The notes below the pieces were generated by a model. The model saw nothing but the letters and a program-made list of their open reading frames with translations, ran no database searches and was not told where the DNA came from. 64,000 bases of DNA from an uncultured Bacteroidia bacterium (GTDB taxonomy: Bacteria > Bacteroidota > Bacteroidia > Bacteroidales > UBA932): positions 102,867 to 166,866 of the forward strand of contig CADAAA010000006.1 in the NCBI GenBank assembly GCA_902785785.1. The letters run 5' to 3'. The translations under genes and the position numbers were made by a program. Shown here in pieces: positions 46,308 through 54,796 of the stretch; within the stretch, counting starts at the first letter, position 1, and each line of letters begins with the position of its first letter.

Positions 46308-47630
46308 ATGAAAAAGACGATTTTTGCAATTTTGACCATTGCCCTGCTCCTCCCGGGAGCAAAGATGTCGGCTCAGGGTAAATACGGAGCAGACAGCGCG
46401 GAGTGTATCAAGTACCTCTCCTACTATTCGGAGTACTACAAGCAGAAGAATTACGACGAGGCCCTTCCCAACTGGAGGAAGGCTTACAACCTCTGCCCTC
46501 CTACGGCCAGCCAGAACCTCTTCATACATGGTTCCACCCTTCTCAAGCAGGTCATATCCAAGACCAAGGATGCCGAGGCTCAGCGCGCAGTCATCGACTC
46601 GCTCATGACCCTCTATGACATCAGGGCCCAGTACTATCCGAACAACAAGGTCACTTCCCTCAACAACAAGGGACAGGACATGTACAACTATATCAAGGAC
46701 AACCCCCAGAGGCTGTATGACACCTACCAGGAGATCATCGGCGAACTGAAGGAGGCCACCAAGCCCCAGCTCTTCCTGTTCCGCCTCAACTCCGCCATCG
46801 ACCTGTTCCAGGCCGGCAAGCTTAACGCCGAGGATGTCATCAACGCATATCAGACCTCCATGGAGACCCTGAAGAACGCTACCACCGAGAGCGAGGCCGA
46901 GGCCGAGCAGCTTGAGAAGGTCAAGACCGACATCGAGTCCCTCTTCATCACCAGCAAGGTAGCTTCCTGCGACAACCTTATCGCGCTCTTCACCCCCCGC
47001 TTCGAGGCTGATCCCAACAACCTTGACCTCGTGAACAACATCGTCAGGATGATGAGCATCACCGACGACTGCACCGGCAATGACCTTTATCTCAATGCCG
47101 TCACCAACATGTACAAGCTCGATCCTTCGTACAACTCCGCATACTTCCTCTTCAGGCTCAACTCCTCGAGGGGCAATGTAGCCGAGGCCATCAGGTACAT
47201 GGAGGAAGCTATCAATTATCCCGAGTCCGACGCTGCTACCGACGGTGAGTACAACTACGAGCTTGCGGTCTTCTGCTCCAAGAACGGACAGAACGCCAAG
47301 GCTTACGCCGCCGCACAGAAAGCCCTCGAGCTCAATCCTACCTTCGCAGGCAAGGCCTACTTCCTGATGGGAACCATCTGGGGTTCGACCAACTGCGGTG
47401 GAAACGAGATCGAGCGCAGGGCTCCGTACTGGGTTGCCGTCGACTTCCTGCAGAAGGCCAAGAACGCCGATCCTTCCCTCACTGAGGATGCCAACAAGCT
47501 CATCGGCTCCTACTCCGCATACTATCCGCAGACCGCCGAGGCGTTCATGTATGACCTGACCAACGGCCAGTCCTACACCGTCTCCTGCGGCGGCATGAGG
47601 GCTACCACCACTGTCAGGACGCAGAAATAA
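46308..47630 (+). CDS. Secreted tetratricopeptide-repeat protein
   Basis: 440 residues with signal peptide (LLLPGAKMSAQ). Several TPR-like helix pairs are seen: YYSEYYKQKNYDEALPNWRKAY, AYFLFRLNSSRGNVAEAIRYMEEAI, and YELAVFCSKNGQNAKAYAAAQKALEL followed by YFLMGTIWG. Periplasmic scaffolding role is likely but the partner is unknown. It sits between an outer-membrane protein gene and lptC (11 bases), within the envelope unit. Confidence 0.78.
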   Translation: MKKTIFAILTIALLLPGAKMSAQGKYGADSAECIKYLSYYSEYYKQKNYDEALPNWRKAYNLCPPTASQNLFIHGSTLLKQVISKTKDAEAQRAVIDSLMTLYDIRAQYYPNNKVTSLNNKGQDMYNYIKDNPQRLYDTYQEIIGELKEATKPQLFLFRLNSAIDLFQAGKLNAEDVINAYQTSMETLKNATTESEAEAEQLEKVKTDIESLFITSKVASCDNLIALFTPRFEADPNNLDLVNNIVRMMSITDDCTGNDLYLNAVTNMYKLDPSYNSAYFLFRLNSSRGNVAEAIRYMEEAINYPESDAATDGEYNYELAVFCSKNGQNAKAYAAAQKALELNPTFAGKAYFLMGTIWGSTNCGGNEIERRAPYWVAVDFLQKAKNADPSLTEDANKLIGSYSAYYPQTAEAFMYDLTNGQSYTVSCGGMRATTTVRTQK

Positions 47631-47641
47631 TCTTCCGCTCC

Positions 47642-48271
47642 TTGCCGGAATTGAAACATACTTTGAAGAGGATGGCAACCGCAGCTGCGGTTGCTTTCCT
47701 CTTGTTTTCCTGCAAGGGAAAGCTGGCCGAAGCTGACAAACTCGACCTCAAGACCGTCCCGCTCCAGACCATAGACAACATGTTCGCCGTGCAGACCAAG
47801 AACGGCGTGATAGTGATGCGTCTGGAGGCAGACCTTATGGAGAGGTTCGAGAACGATACGGCGTCCCGGGAGACTTTCCCGAAGGGGATAGCCGTATACA
47901 GCTATACTGACGAAGGACTGCTGGAGACAACGATCTATTCCGATAACGCCTTGCATGAGACGGCTAAGCCCGGAGGGGAAGAGCTTTGGGCCGCGTACGG
48001 CAACGTCGTCATCCAGAATGTCATCAAGCAGGAAACGATGGAGACGGACACCCTTTACTGGGACCAGGGAAAGGGAGAGATATGGACGGACTGCTATATC
48101 AGGATGTATTCTCCGGACGGTTTCATGCAGGGATACGGGATGCGTTCCGACGACAAGGCGAGGAACTCGATCATACTCCGTCCCTTCAACAGTTTCGGCG
48201 TCGTGGTGCAGGATACGACGGTGGTAATGATTGATTCTGTTAATTTTATAGGTCCATTTCCTAAAAAATAG
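47642..48271 (+). CDS. lptC: LPS export protein LptC (lipoprotein form)
   Basis: 209 residues from a TTG start (47642), which supplies the basic residues of the signal peptide before the lipobox FLLFSCKG. An ATG ten codons later would leave it without them. The LptC/OstA-like beta-jellyroll part includes IVMRLEADLMERFEND, GIAVYSYTDEGLLETTIYSDNA, YGNVVIQNVIKQETMETDTLYWD and the terminal GYGMRSDDKARNSIILRPFNSFG. LptC passes LPS from LptFG to LptA. Confidence 0.85.
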   Translation: MPELKHTLKRMATAAAVAFLLFSCKGKLAEADKLDLKTVPLQTIDNMFAVQTKNGVIVMRLEADLMERFENDTASRETFPKGIAVYSYTDEGLLETTIYSDNALHETAKPGGEELWAAYGNVVIQNVIKQETMETDTLYWDQGKGEIWTDCYIRMYSPDGFMQGYGMRSDDKARNSIILRPFNSFGVVVQDTTVVMIDSVNFIGPFPKK

Positions 48272-48337
48272 TGTTGTTTTAGCAGAAAATCACTATCTTC
48301 GCACCCCAAATCGAATTTTAATTAAAGTAACAATACA

Positions 48338-50443
48338 ATGGCTGTTCTTCAGACCCTACGCACTAAATTCGGCCTTGCAATCTCAATCATCGTTGCATTG
48401 GGCCTTCTCTCATTTATCATAGACCCCGGACAGATCGAGTCCGCGGTCCGTTCCATGTCATCCAAATACGATGTCGGCAAGATCAATGGAAAGTCCGTTT
48501 CCTACACTGATTTCCAGGAAGATATAGAGCGTTTCACCAGACTCAACGAGCTCATGACCGGTACCTCCGCCTCTTCCGAGGAGGAGCAGACCAAGATCAG
48601 GGACGCCGCCTGGCAGTCGCTCGTCGACAAGTTCCTGTTCGTCAAGGAAGCCAAGGATGCCGGTATCACCGTCGGCGAAGCCGAGATGCTCGACCTTACC
48701 ACCGGTGCCAACCCTTCTCCAATCATTGCCCAGAACGCAATGTTCCTTGACGGCAACGGCAACTTCTCTCCCGACATGGTCGTTGACTTCGTCAGGCTCG
48801 TGAACACCGACGACAACTACAAGCTTTACTGGAACTATCTTCAGAACTCCGTCTATACCCAGCAGTTCTACCAGAAGTACGGCGCCCTCTTCAACGCCAG
48901 CTCCTACCAGAACCCGTTGATGCTCCGCCGCGCCATCGCCGAGAACAACGAGACCACCGACGTTGACTTCGTTATGGTCCCTCTCATGTATGCCGTCGAT
49001 TCCACCATCGTCGTTTCCGACGACGAGATCAAGAATTATTACAATTCCCATAAGGATTTCTTCCGTCAGAACGCCAGCCGCGACCTTGAGTACGTGGTGT
49101 TCGAGGTCGTCCCTTCTGCTGATGACATTGCAGCCGTAGCAGACAAGATGGCCGAGATCCACGAGGAGTTCGCCACTACGGACAACATGAAGAACTTCCT
49201 CCTCAAGAATTCCGACCGTCCTCTTTCCACCTACTGGTACAAGGAGGGAGAGCTCGGCACCATCAACTCCGACGTCGACGCGTTCGCATTCTCCGGACAG
49301 GAGGGCGCATCCCCGGTCTACACCACCGGCGACACCTTCTATTCCGTCAAGGTGATGGATACCGCGATGGTTCCGGATTCCGCATTCGTGAAGCATATCC
49401 TTCTCACCGGTGACAACGCCGCCCATCTGGCCGACAGCCTCGTGCAGGTCGCTTCGCAGAAGGACGCCAGTTTCTCCAACCTCGCCGCTCTCTATTCCGC
49501 CGACCAGTCCACCGCTGCAAACGGTGAGCTCGGATCCATCGGCTGGATGACCCAGACCTACATGATTCCCGGTTTCGAGTCCGTCATCGAGGCTCCCGTC
49601 GGCAAGCCGTTCGTGCTGAACACAGTTTACGGAACCCACGTCGTCCTCGTCTCCGAGAAGTCCGCCCCTGTCCTCAAGAAGCAGGTTGCCATCCTCGAGA
49701 AGACCGCCGTTCCCAGCAACGAGACCTACAACGGCTACTATGCCAAGGCCAACAAGTTCGCCACCATCGCCCATACCGGCAAGAAGGGCGGCAGCGCCGA
49801 GGCCTACAAGGCTGCGCTTGACTCCCTCGGAGTCTATTCTCACCCGATGAACCGCGTCACCGAGGCCACCTCTTCCTATGGTGCCATCGACAACGCCAAG
49901 GAGCTCACCCGCTGGGCTTTCGACCACAAGCCGGGCAATGTCTCCGACATCATCACCGTGAACCAGAACTACTTCTTCATCGCTCTCCTCAACGGTATCC
50001 ATGAGGAAGGTTATGCTACGGTTGCCGAGGCTGCCACGAGCATCCGTGATGAGCTCTACAACACCAAGCTCGGAGAGAAGAAGGCCCAGGAGGTCGCAGA
50101 GAAGATCAAGGGTCTGACCGACCTGCAGTCTGTTGCCGACGCGCTTGACGCTACCATCAGCAGCCAGACCGGCGTTACCTTCGCTACCCTCGGCTCCAGC
50201 GCCCTCGACCCGAAGTTCGTCGGTGCTCTCGTCAACACCCCTGTCGGTGTCCTCAGCGGCCCCGTTGCCGGTCTCATCGGCGTCTATGTCTATGAGGTCA
50301 AGGGTCACGACACCGGTGCTTTCTACACCGAGGATGACGCCGCCCGTTACGAACAGCAGAAGAACCAGTACAATTCCCAGATGCTCATGTCCGTCATGAT
50401 GGATGACGCCGAAGTGAAGGACAACAGGGCCCGTTTCTTCTAG
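48338..50443 (+). CDS. Membrane-anchored peptidyl-prolyl isomerase (PpiD/SurA-like)
   Basis: 701 residues. One N-terminal transmembrane helix (about 12-30, GLAISIIVALGLLSFII), a SurA_N chaperone segment (GKINGKSVSYTDFQEDIERF), then a parvulin domain about residues 345-440 (VKHILLTGDNAAHLADSL, GELGSIGWMTQTYMIPGFE), and a long C-terminal part. It probably folds outer-membrane proteins in the periplasm, as PpiD/SurA do. Codon use strongly favours C-ending codons, hinting at high expression. Possible -7 TATCTTCG at 48294-48301. Terminator follows. Confidence 0.9.
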   Translation: MAVLQTLRTKFGLAISIIVALGLLSFIIDPGQIESAVRSMSSKYDVGKINGKSVSYTDFQEDIERFTRLNELMTGTSASSEEEQTKIRDAAWQSLVDKFLFVKEAKDAGITVGEAEMLDLTTGANPSPIIAQNAMFLDGNGNFSPDMVVDFVRLVNTDDNYKLYWNYLQNSVYTQQFYQKYGALFNASSYQNPLMLRRAIAENNETTDVDFVMVPLMYAVDSTIVVSDDEIKNYYNSHKDFFRQNASRDLEYVVFEVVPSADDIAAVADKMAEIHEEFATTDNMKNFLLKNSDRPLSTYWYKEGELGTINSDVDAFAFSGQEGASPVYTTGDTFYSVKVMDTAMVPDSAFVKHILLTGDNAAHLADSLVQVASQKDASFSNLAALYSADQSTAANGELGSIGWMTQTYMIPGFESVIEAPVGKPFVLNTVYGTHVVLVSEKSAPVLKKQVAILEKTAVPSNETYNGYYAKANKFATIAHTGKKGGSAEAYKAALDSLGVYSHPMNRVTEATSSYGAIDNAKELTRWAFDHKPGNVSDIITVNQNYFFIALLNGIHEEGYATVAEAATSIRDELYNTKLGEKKAQEVAEKIKGLTDLQSVADALDATISSQTGVTFATLGSSALDPKFVGALVNTPVGVLSGPVAGLIGVYVYEVKGHDTGAFYTEDDAARYEQQKNQYNSQMLMSVMMDDAEVKDNRARFF

Positions 50444-50470
50444 AATCATACCGGAATACCGGTCATGAAG

Positions 50471-50504
50471 GATGCATCTCCCTTTCGGGAGGTGCATCTT
50501 TTTT
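50471..50504 (+). terminator. Terminator after the PPIase gene
   Basis: 12-bp stem GATGCATCTCCC / GGGAGGTGCATC (one G-T wobble), TTTC loop, then six T. Confidence 0.8.
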
Positions 50505-50530
50505 AAACAAAAAGCCCCTTGTTCCGTCTA

Positions 50531-50551
50531 TTGGTAAAACATGTTTACCAA
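50531..50551 (+). promoter_or_regulatory. Inverted repeat in the leader of the 50564 gene
   Basis: Perfect 8-bp arms TTGGTAAA (50531-50538) and TTTACCAA (50544-50551) with a 5-base centre, 12 bases before the ATG. Could be an operator or an mRNA hairpin. Confidence 0.4.
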
Positions 50552-50563
50552 ACAGACAAGAAT

Positions 50564-52087
50564 ATGAAAAGAATCTTCAGAATCGCTTGGGTCGCGGCAA
50601 TCGCCGTCGCCCTGGTCATGGCGCCTGAGCAGTCATCTGCTCAGTCAAGGGGCGGAGGCGGCCGTTCGTCGTCTTCCTCCGTCAGCCGCGGATCGTCTTC
50701 TGCGGGTTCCGTTTCCCGGTCTTCAAGTGCCGGACGTTCTTCATACGGTGGCGGCGCCAGCCGCTCTTCTTCAAGTGTTTCCAGGCCGTCCGGCGGCGGC
50801 TCGCGCTCTTCCGCGAGCGTCGGCCGCTCAAGCAGCAGCCGTCCTTCGGCCAGCGTAAACCGCTCGTCTTCGAGCGCTTCGCGCCCGTCTGCAAGCGCTT
50901 CGCGCTCCAGCAGTTCGGCTTCCCGCCCTTCGGTCAGCACCCAGAACAGGCGTTCCTCCAGCGGAACGGCCTCCCGCTCGTCCTCGAGCGCCGGCCGTTC
51001 GTCATCGGGCGTCAGCCGCTCTTCGTCGAGCACTTCGCGTTCCAACGGCAGTGCAGCACGTCCTTCGACAAGCACCCAGAACAGACGTTCCTCCACCGGA
51101 ACGGCCTCCCGCTCGTCTTCGAGCACCGGACGCTCTTCATCGAGCGTAAGCCGCTCCTCGTCCGGTTCGTCCCGCTCCAGCGGAACGGTCAACCGTTCCA
51201 GCAGCAGCAACGGCCGGGCTTCCGTGAACGGAAGGTCGTCTTCGGGACAGGCACGCTCCGGCGGCTCTGCCGCGGGACGGCCCGCAAGGACCGTCACGCC
51301 GGCCCGCCCGCAGGGTGCCGCCGGTAATCGTCCCGGAGCGCAGGCTGGTACGCGCGGAAACATCCGCGCCTCGCAGCCGCCGCGCGACAACGGTCCCCGC
51401 ATCCATCCACGCGAGCGCGATTTCATCGAGCACGGACGTCCCACCCTGTTCTATCACAGGGGACCCCACTTCTTCGGATACAGGGTCCGTGTCCTGCCCG
51501 CGCACTACATCGTAAGGCCTTATTGGGGTATTGACTACTATATCTGCGACGGCATCTACTACCGCTGGTGGAATGACTGCTACTATGTCTGCAGGCCGCC
51601 CTTCGGCATCTTCTTCGACCGTGCCCTGTACAACCTCGACCTCGTACTCTGCGACTTTGCTTACTACAGCACTGTCCGCCGCACCTACAGGATCGTGAAC
51701 GACAACTACAGGACCATCGCCGAGCAGAACGACATCATCGCGCAGAACAACGCTACGATCGCAGCCCAGAACGCTGCCATCGCCAACGGTAATCTCGCTG
51801 CCGACGCGTCGTACAACCTCGCCTCGCGCCTCGGGCTCTTCCAGAGCTACGCGAACGCCAACCAGCAGTACTACTATGACGACGGCATCTTCTTCATAGA
51901 AGGCGCCAACGGACAGTACCAGACCATAGTCCCTCCGGCAGGCGCCCTCATTGCAGAGCTCCCGGACGACTACGAGATCATCACCCTCGACGGGGTGGAG
52001 TATTACAAGGTTGATGACACGGTGTACCGCACCGTGGTCGTGGATGGCAAGGCCCTCTTCGAGGTCCTCGGCCAGCTCCAGAACTAG
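50564..52087 (+). CDS. Secreted Arg/Ser-rich protein with DUF6515-like C-terminal domain
   Basis: 507 residues from MKRIFRIAWVAAIAV (signal peptide, cleavage likely after SSAQ). About residues 28-245 are low-complexity Ser, Arg, Gly and Ala, with a 45-residue near-repeat (RPSxSTQNRRSSxGTASRSS occurs twice, period about 135 bases). Then HPRERDFIEH, a Tyr-rich part (YWGIDYYICDGIYYRWWND), an Asn/Gln/Ala helix (EQNDIIAQNNATIAAQNAAI) and a C-terminal domain (YYYDDGIFFIEGANGQYQTIVPPAGALI) typical of DUF6515. Strongly basic exported part; function unknown, perhaps surface or polyanion binding. The stop overlaps the convergent ychF end. Confidence 0.8.
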   Translation: MKRIFRIAWVAAIAVALVMAPEQSSAQSRGGGGRSSSSSVSRGSSSAGSVSRSSSAGRSSYGGGASRSSSSVSRPSGGGSRSSASVGRSSSSRPSASVNRSSSSASRPSASASRSSSSASRPSVSTQNRRSSSGTASRSSSSAGRSSSGVSRSSSSTSRSNGSAARPSTSTQNRRSSTGTASRSSSSTGRSSSSVSRSSSGSSRSSGTVNRSSSSNGRASVNGRSSSGQARSGGSAAGRPARTVTPARPQGAAGNRPGAQAGTRGNIRASQPPRDNGPRIHPRERDFIEHGRPTLFYHRGPHFFGYRVRVLPAHYIVRPYWGIDYYICDGIYYRWWNDCYYVCRPPFGIFFDRALYNLDLVLCDFAYYSTVRRTYRIVNDNYRTIAEQNDIIAQNNATIAAQNAAIANGNLAADASYNLASRLGLFQSYANANQQYYYDDGIFFIEGANGQYQTIVPPAGALIAELPDDYEIITLDGVEYYKVDDTVYRTVVVDGKALFEVLGQLQN

Positions 52088-53187
52088 ACGTTGAACAGGA
52101 AGTGCATTATGTCGCCGTCCTTGACGACATAATCCTTCCCTTCTATGCCCATCTTGCCCGCAGCGCGGACAGCCGCCTCGGTCTTGTAGGTCATATAGTC
52201 ATCGTATTTGATGACTTCGGCACGGATGAAGCCCCTCTCAAAGTCGGAATGGATGACACCGGCGGCGCGAGGGGCTTTGTCGCCTTTGCGGATGGTCCAG
52301 GCACGGCACTCGTCGGCTCCGGCCGTGAAGAAGGTCTGCAGGCCGAGCAGGCGGTACGCGCCCTGGATGAGGCGGACTACGCCGGACTCCTCCAGACCGA
52401 GTTCCTCAAGGAACATCTGCCTGTCGTCGTAGTCCTCGATCTCTGCGATCTCAGACTCGGTCTTGGCGGCGATGACCAGGATTTCCGCGTTCTCGTCCTT
52501 GACGGCCTCGCGGACGGCGTCGACGTAGGCGTTGCCGGACGCGGCTGAGGCCTCGTCGACATTGCAGACATACATCACCGGTTTGTTCGTGAGGAGGTAA
52601 AGGTCTTTGGCCAGGGCCTCCTCTTCTTCGTTGACGGGGACGACAGTACGGCAGGACTTGCCTTCGAGCAGCGCCGCGCGGTAGCGCTCCAGCAGGTCGG
52701 CCAGTTTGCGGGCTTCCTTGTCGGAGCCCATCTTGGCCTGCTTCTGCACCTTTGCCAGGCGAGACTCCACGGTCTCGAGGTCCTTGATCTGCAGCTCGGC
52801 ATCCACGACTTCCTTGTCGCGGACCGGATCGACGCTGCCGTCGACATGGACTATATTGCCGTCATCGAAGCAGCGCAGGACGTGCAGGATGGCGTCGGTC
52901 TCGCGGATATTGGCCAGGAACTGGTTGCCGAGGCCCTCGCCCTTGCTGGCGCCCTTAACCAGGCCGGCGATGTCGACGATGTCGACCGTGGCCGGAATGG
53001 TCCGCTTCGGCTGGCAGAGCTCCGACAGGGCCTCCAGGCGCTTGTCGGGAACGTTTGTGGAGCCGAGGTTGGGTTCTATGGTGCAGAAGGGGAAATTGGC
53101 GCTCTGGGCCTTTCCTGAGCTGATACAGTTGAAGAGAGTGGATTTACCGACGTTCGGAAGACCGACTATACCGCATTTCAGTGACAT
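52084..53187 (-). CDS. ychF: Redox-regulated ATPase YchF (Obg family)
   Basis: 367 residues. P-loop protein that prefers ATP and associates with ribosomes. G1 GLPNVGKSTLFNCISSG, the marker NFPFCTIEPNLGSTNVPD, G3 DIAGLVKGASKGEGLGNQFL, a coiled-coil insert (about 130-200), and the C-terminal TGS domain (AWTIRKGDKAPRAAGVIHSDFERGFIRAEV). Complete. Its 3' end overlaps the convergent neighbour by four bases. Confidence 0.97.
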   Translation of the reverse strand: MSLKCGIVGLPNVGKSTLFNCISSGKAQSANFPFCTIEPNLGSTNVPDKRLEALSELCQPKRTIPATVDIVDIAGLVKGASKGEGLGNQFLANIRETDAILHVLRCFDDGNIVHVDGSVDPVRDKEVVDAELQIKDLETVESRLAKVQKQAKMGSDKEARKLADLLERYRAALLEGKSCRTVVPVNEEEEALAKDLYLLTNKPVMYVCNVDEASAASGNAYVDAVREAVKDENAEILVIAAKTESEIAEIEDYDDRQMFLEELGLEESGVVRLIQGAYRLLGLQTFFTAGADECRAWTIRKGDKAPRAAGVIHSDFERGFIRAEVIKYDDYMTYKTEAAVRAAGKMGIEGKDYVVKDGDIMHFLFNV

Positions 53188-53209
53188 ACAAATTCATTCT
53201 TTTGTTGCA

Positions 53210-53217
53210 CAAAGGTA
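53210..53217 (-). promoter_or_regulatory. Putative -7 box for ychF
   Basis: TACCTTTG on the minus strand, 22 bases before the ATG. -33 element not clear. Confidence 0.4.
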
Positions 53218-53390
53218 CGAATTTGTAGGATTAATACGAATCCTTATCCTATTTTTACTACTGCCCCGTCGCTTGGTCAGCGTTGTACCCCTTCGGCCAT
53301 ATCGCTTCCCTCCATCGCCGCAATCCGACACCCCAACATGCATTGTATTCTTCCCGGGGCAAAACTGTTTGAAAAGGTTTATTTAAAACA

Positions 53391-54746
53391 ATGATAATGA
53401 AAAGGATAGTATTGATTGTCCCTGTTGTGTTTTTGGCCGTGGCGGTTTTGTTTGGGGCAACGGAATCAGCGGGTACCGGAAGAGAGATCACCGTGATGTT
53501 CTGGAATATGGAGAACTTTTTCGATTTCAAGGATGACGGGACGGGGGAGTCCGACGCGGAGTTTTCGGCTACAGGGCCGAGACGATGGAGCAAGGCAAGA
53601 TTCTACAGGAAATGCCACGCTGTTGCAAAAACCATTTTGTGGGCGGGAAGCGGAACGGTACGAGGCGGCGACAATAATGCCTATACCTCTTTGCCTGATG
53701 TCGTGGGAATGGCGGAGGTAGAGAACGGGTTTGTCCTGACGCAGCTTGTGACCAAGACGGCATTGCGTAAACTGGACTACAAGATCGTGCATTTCGACTC
53801 TCCGGATCCACGGGGGATTGATTGCGCGCTGCTGTACAGGGCTTCCAGGCTCACGCTGGTGAGCGCGAAGCCTTGCCGGGTCAGCGCGCCGGGACTTCAG
53901 ACCCGTGACATCTTGCTGGCACAGTTCATTACAGCCGCCGGGGACAGTCTTGCGGTGCTGGTAAACCATCATCCGTCCAAATATGGCGGCGGGGAGACGG
54001 ACTGGCGGCGTGAGGTCGCCGTGGCCCGCTTGCGGGCCCTGGGCGACTCCCTGGCCACCTCCGGCTGGCCTTTGGCCGTCGCCGTAGGGGACTTCAACGA
54101 CACCCCGGACAACCCCCTCTTCACCCGCCTCCTCCCGGCTTTTTCCCTTTGTAGGATGACCGAGCCGGCAACAGCACATGAAAACCGTCTGGAAAGGCTG
54201 TCTTCGGAGGGGGATGCCGCCGGGCGAGCATTTATCCGGAACGGGTCGGCGCCCCCCGCCAGGGGCATTAGCAGACGTGAGCTGGCGGCATCCCTCTCCG
54301 AGGACGCCAGCCAACTCCAAAAAGGCACTCTTTACGATGACTTCGGAAATGATCGATCTTCTGCGTTCTCGCATGAGGGCAAATCGTCATTGCGGGGACA
54401 GGGCAGTATACGGTTCAACGGGGAGTGGCAACTGATTGACTTGTGCTTCGTATCGCCGGCGCTGGCGGATGCGGCGTCCTTCTCCGTCCTGGAACCTCCG
54501 TTCCTGACGGAGCGTGACGCCGCCCACTCCGGCGAGAAGCCCCTCCGGACCTATTCCGGCCCCCGCTACCTCGGCGGCGTCAGTGACCACCGCCCCATCC
54601 TCGTCCATGTCACCTTGCCTGATGCACCCTCTTTCCCTTCACCCAAATACAGCTTGTACAAAAGAATCATCCAGAATAGAAACTACATGTACAAGTGGTG
54701 GGCTAATAATAGAAAACAACACGAAACACAAACAGCTTGTACATAA
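53391..54746 (+). CDS. Secreted endonuclease/exonuclease/phosphatase family protein with palindromic insert
   Basis: 451 residues with signal peptide (MIMKRIVLIVPVVFLAVAVLFG). EEP motifs: MFWNMENFFDF, VVGMAEVENG, VLVNHHPSKYGGGETDWRRE, VAVGDFNDTPDNPLF and GGVSDHRPILV. Residues about 275-303 (GRAFIRNGSAPPARGISRRE) come from a palindromic element also found in mutS, placed in a loop before LYDDFG. The last ~30 residues after FPSPKYS are encoded by the RAYT-linked TTGTACA repeats, and the stop codon lies in the second repeat unit, so the native C-terminus has been replaced or extended. Substrate unknown. Confidence 0.85.
   Translation: MIMKRIVLIVPVVFLAVAVLFGATESAGTGREITVMFWNMENFFDFKDDGTGESDAEFSATGPRRWSKARFYRKCHAVAKTILWAGSGTVRGGDNNAYTSLPDVVGMAEVENGFVLTQLVTKTALRKLDYKIVHFDSPDPRGIDCALLYRASRLTLVSAKPCRVSAPGLQTRDILLAQFITAAGDSLAVLVNHHPSKYGGGETDWRREVAVARLRALGDSLATSGWPLAVAVGDFNDTPDNPLFTRLLPAFSLCRMTEPATAHENRLERLSSEGDAAGRAFIRNGSAPPARGISRRELAASLSEDASQLQKGTLYDDFGNDRSSAFSHEGKSSLRGQGSIRFNGEWQLIDLCFVSPALADAASFSVLEPPFLTERDAAHSGEKPLRTYSGPRYLGGVSDHRPILVHVTLPDAPSFPSPKYSLYKRIIQNRNYMYKWWANNRKQHETQTACT
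54201..54304 (+). repeat. In-frame coding palindromic element, copy 2
   Basis: Arms 54201-54221 and 54284-54304 pair over 21 bases with two G-T wobbles and no true mismatch. The 58-base core at 54224-54281 matches the mutS copy at 51 of 58 bases, in the same frame and direction. Left arms of the two copies match at about 22 of 29 bases, and changes on one arm are balanced on the other. Confidence 0.85.
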
Positions 54747-54779
54747 AATCCTCCTCAAAACGAGAATCAGCGTACAAGC
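54651..54779 (+). repeat. Left pair of TTGTACA palindromic units beside the second RAYT
   Basis: Unit A: CTTGTACA (54653-54660) / TGTACAAG (54688-54695). Unit B: GCTTGTAC (54735-54742) / GTACAAGC (54772-54779). Unit starts are 82 bases apart and share the context ACAGCTTGTACA. A pair also stands on the other side of the gene. Confidence 0.8.
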
Positions 54780-54796
54780 CACTAAGACTAAAACGA

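Noticed and set aside
46233-47678. 481-codon open frame opposite the TPR gene
   Set aside because: Val/Gly/Leu-rich antisense frame with no domain; the TPR protein has signal peptide and repeats.
48458-50497. 679-codon open frame opposite the PPIase gene
   Set aside because: Mirror frame produced by C-ending codons; Gly/Val/Asp-rich translation without domains, and no promoter.
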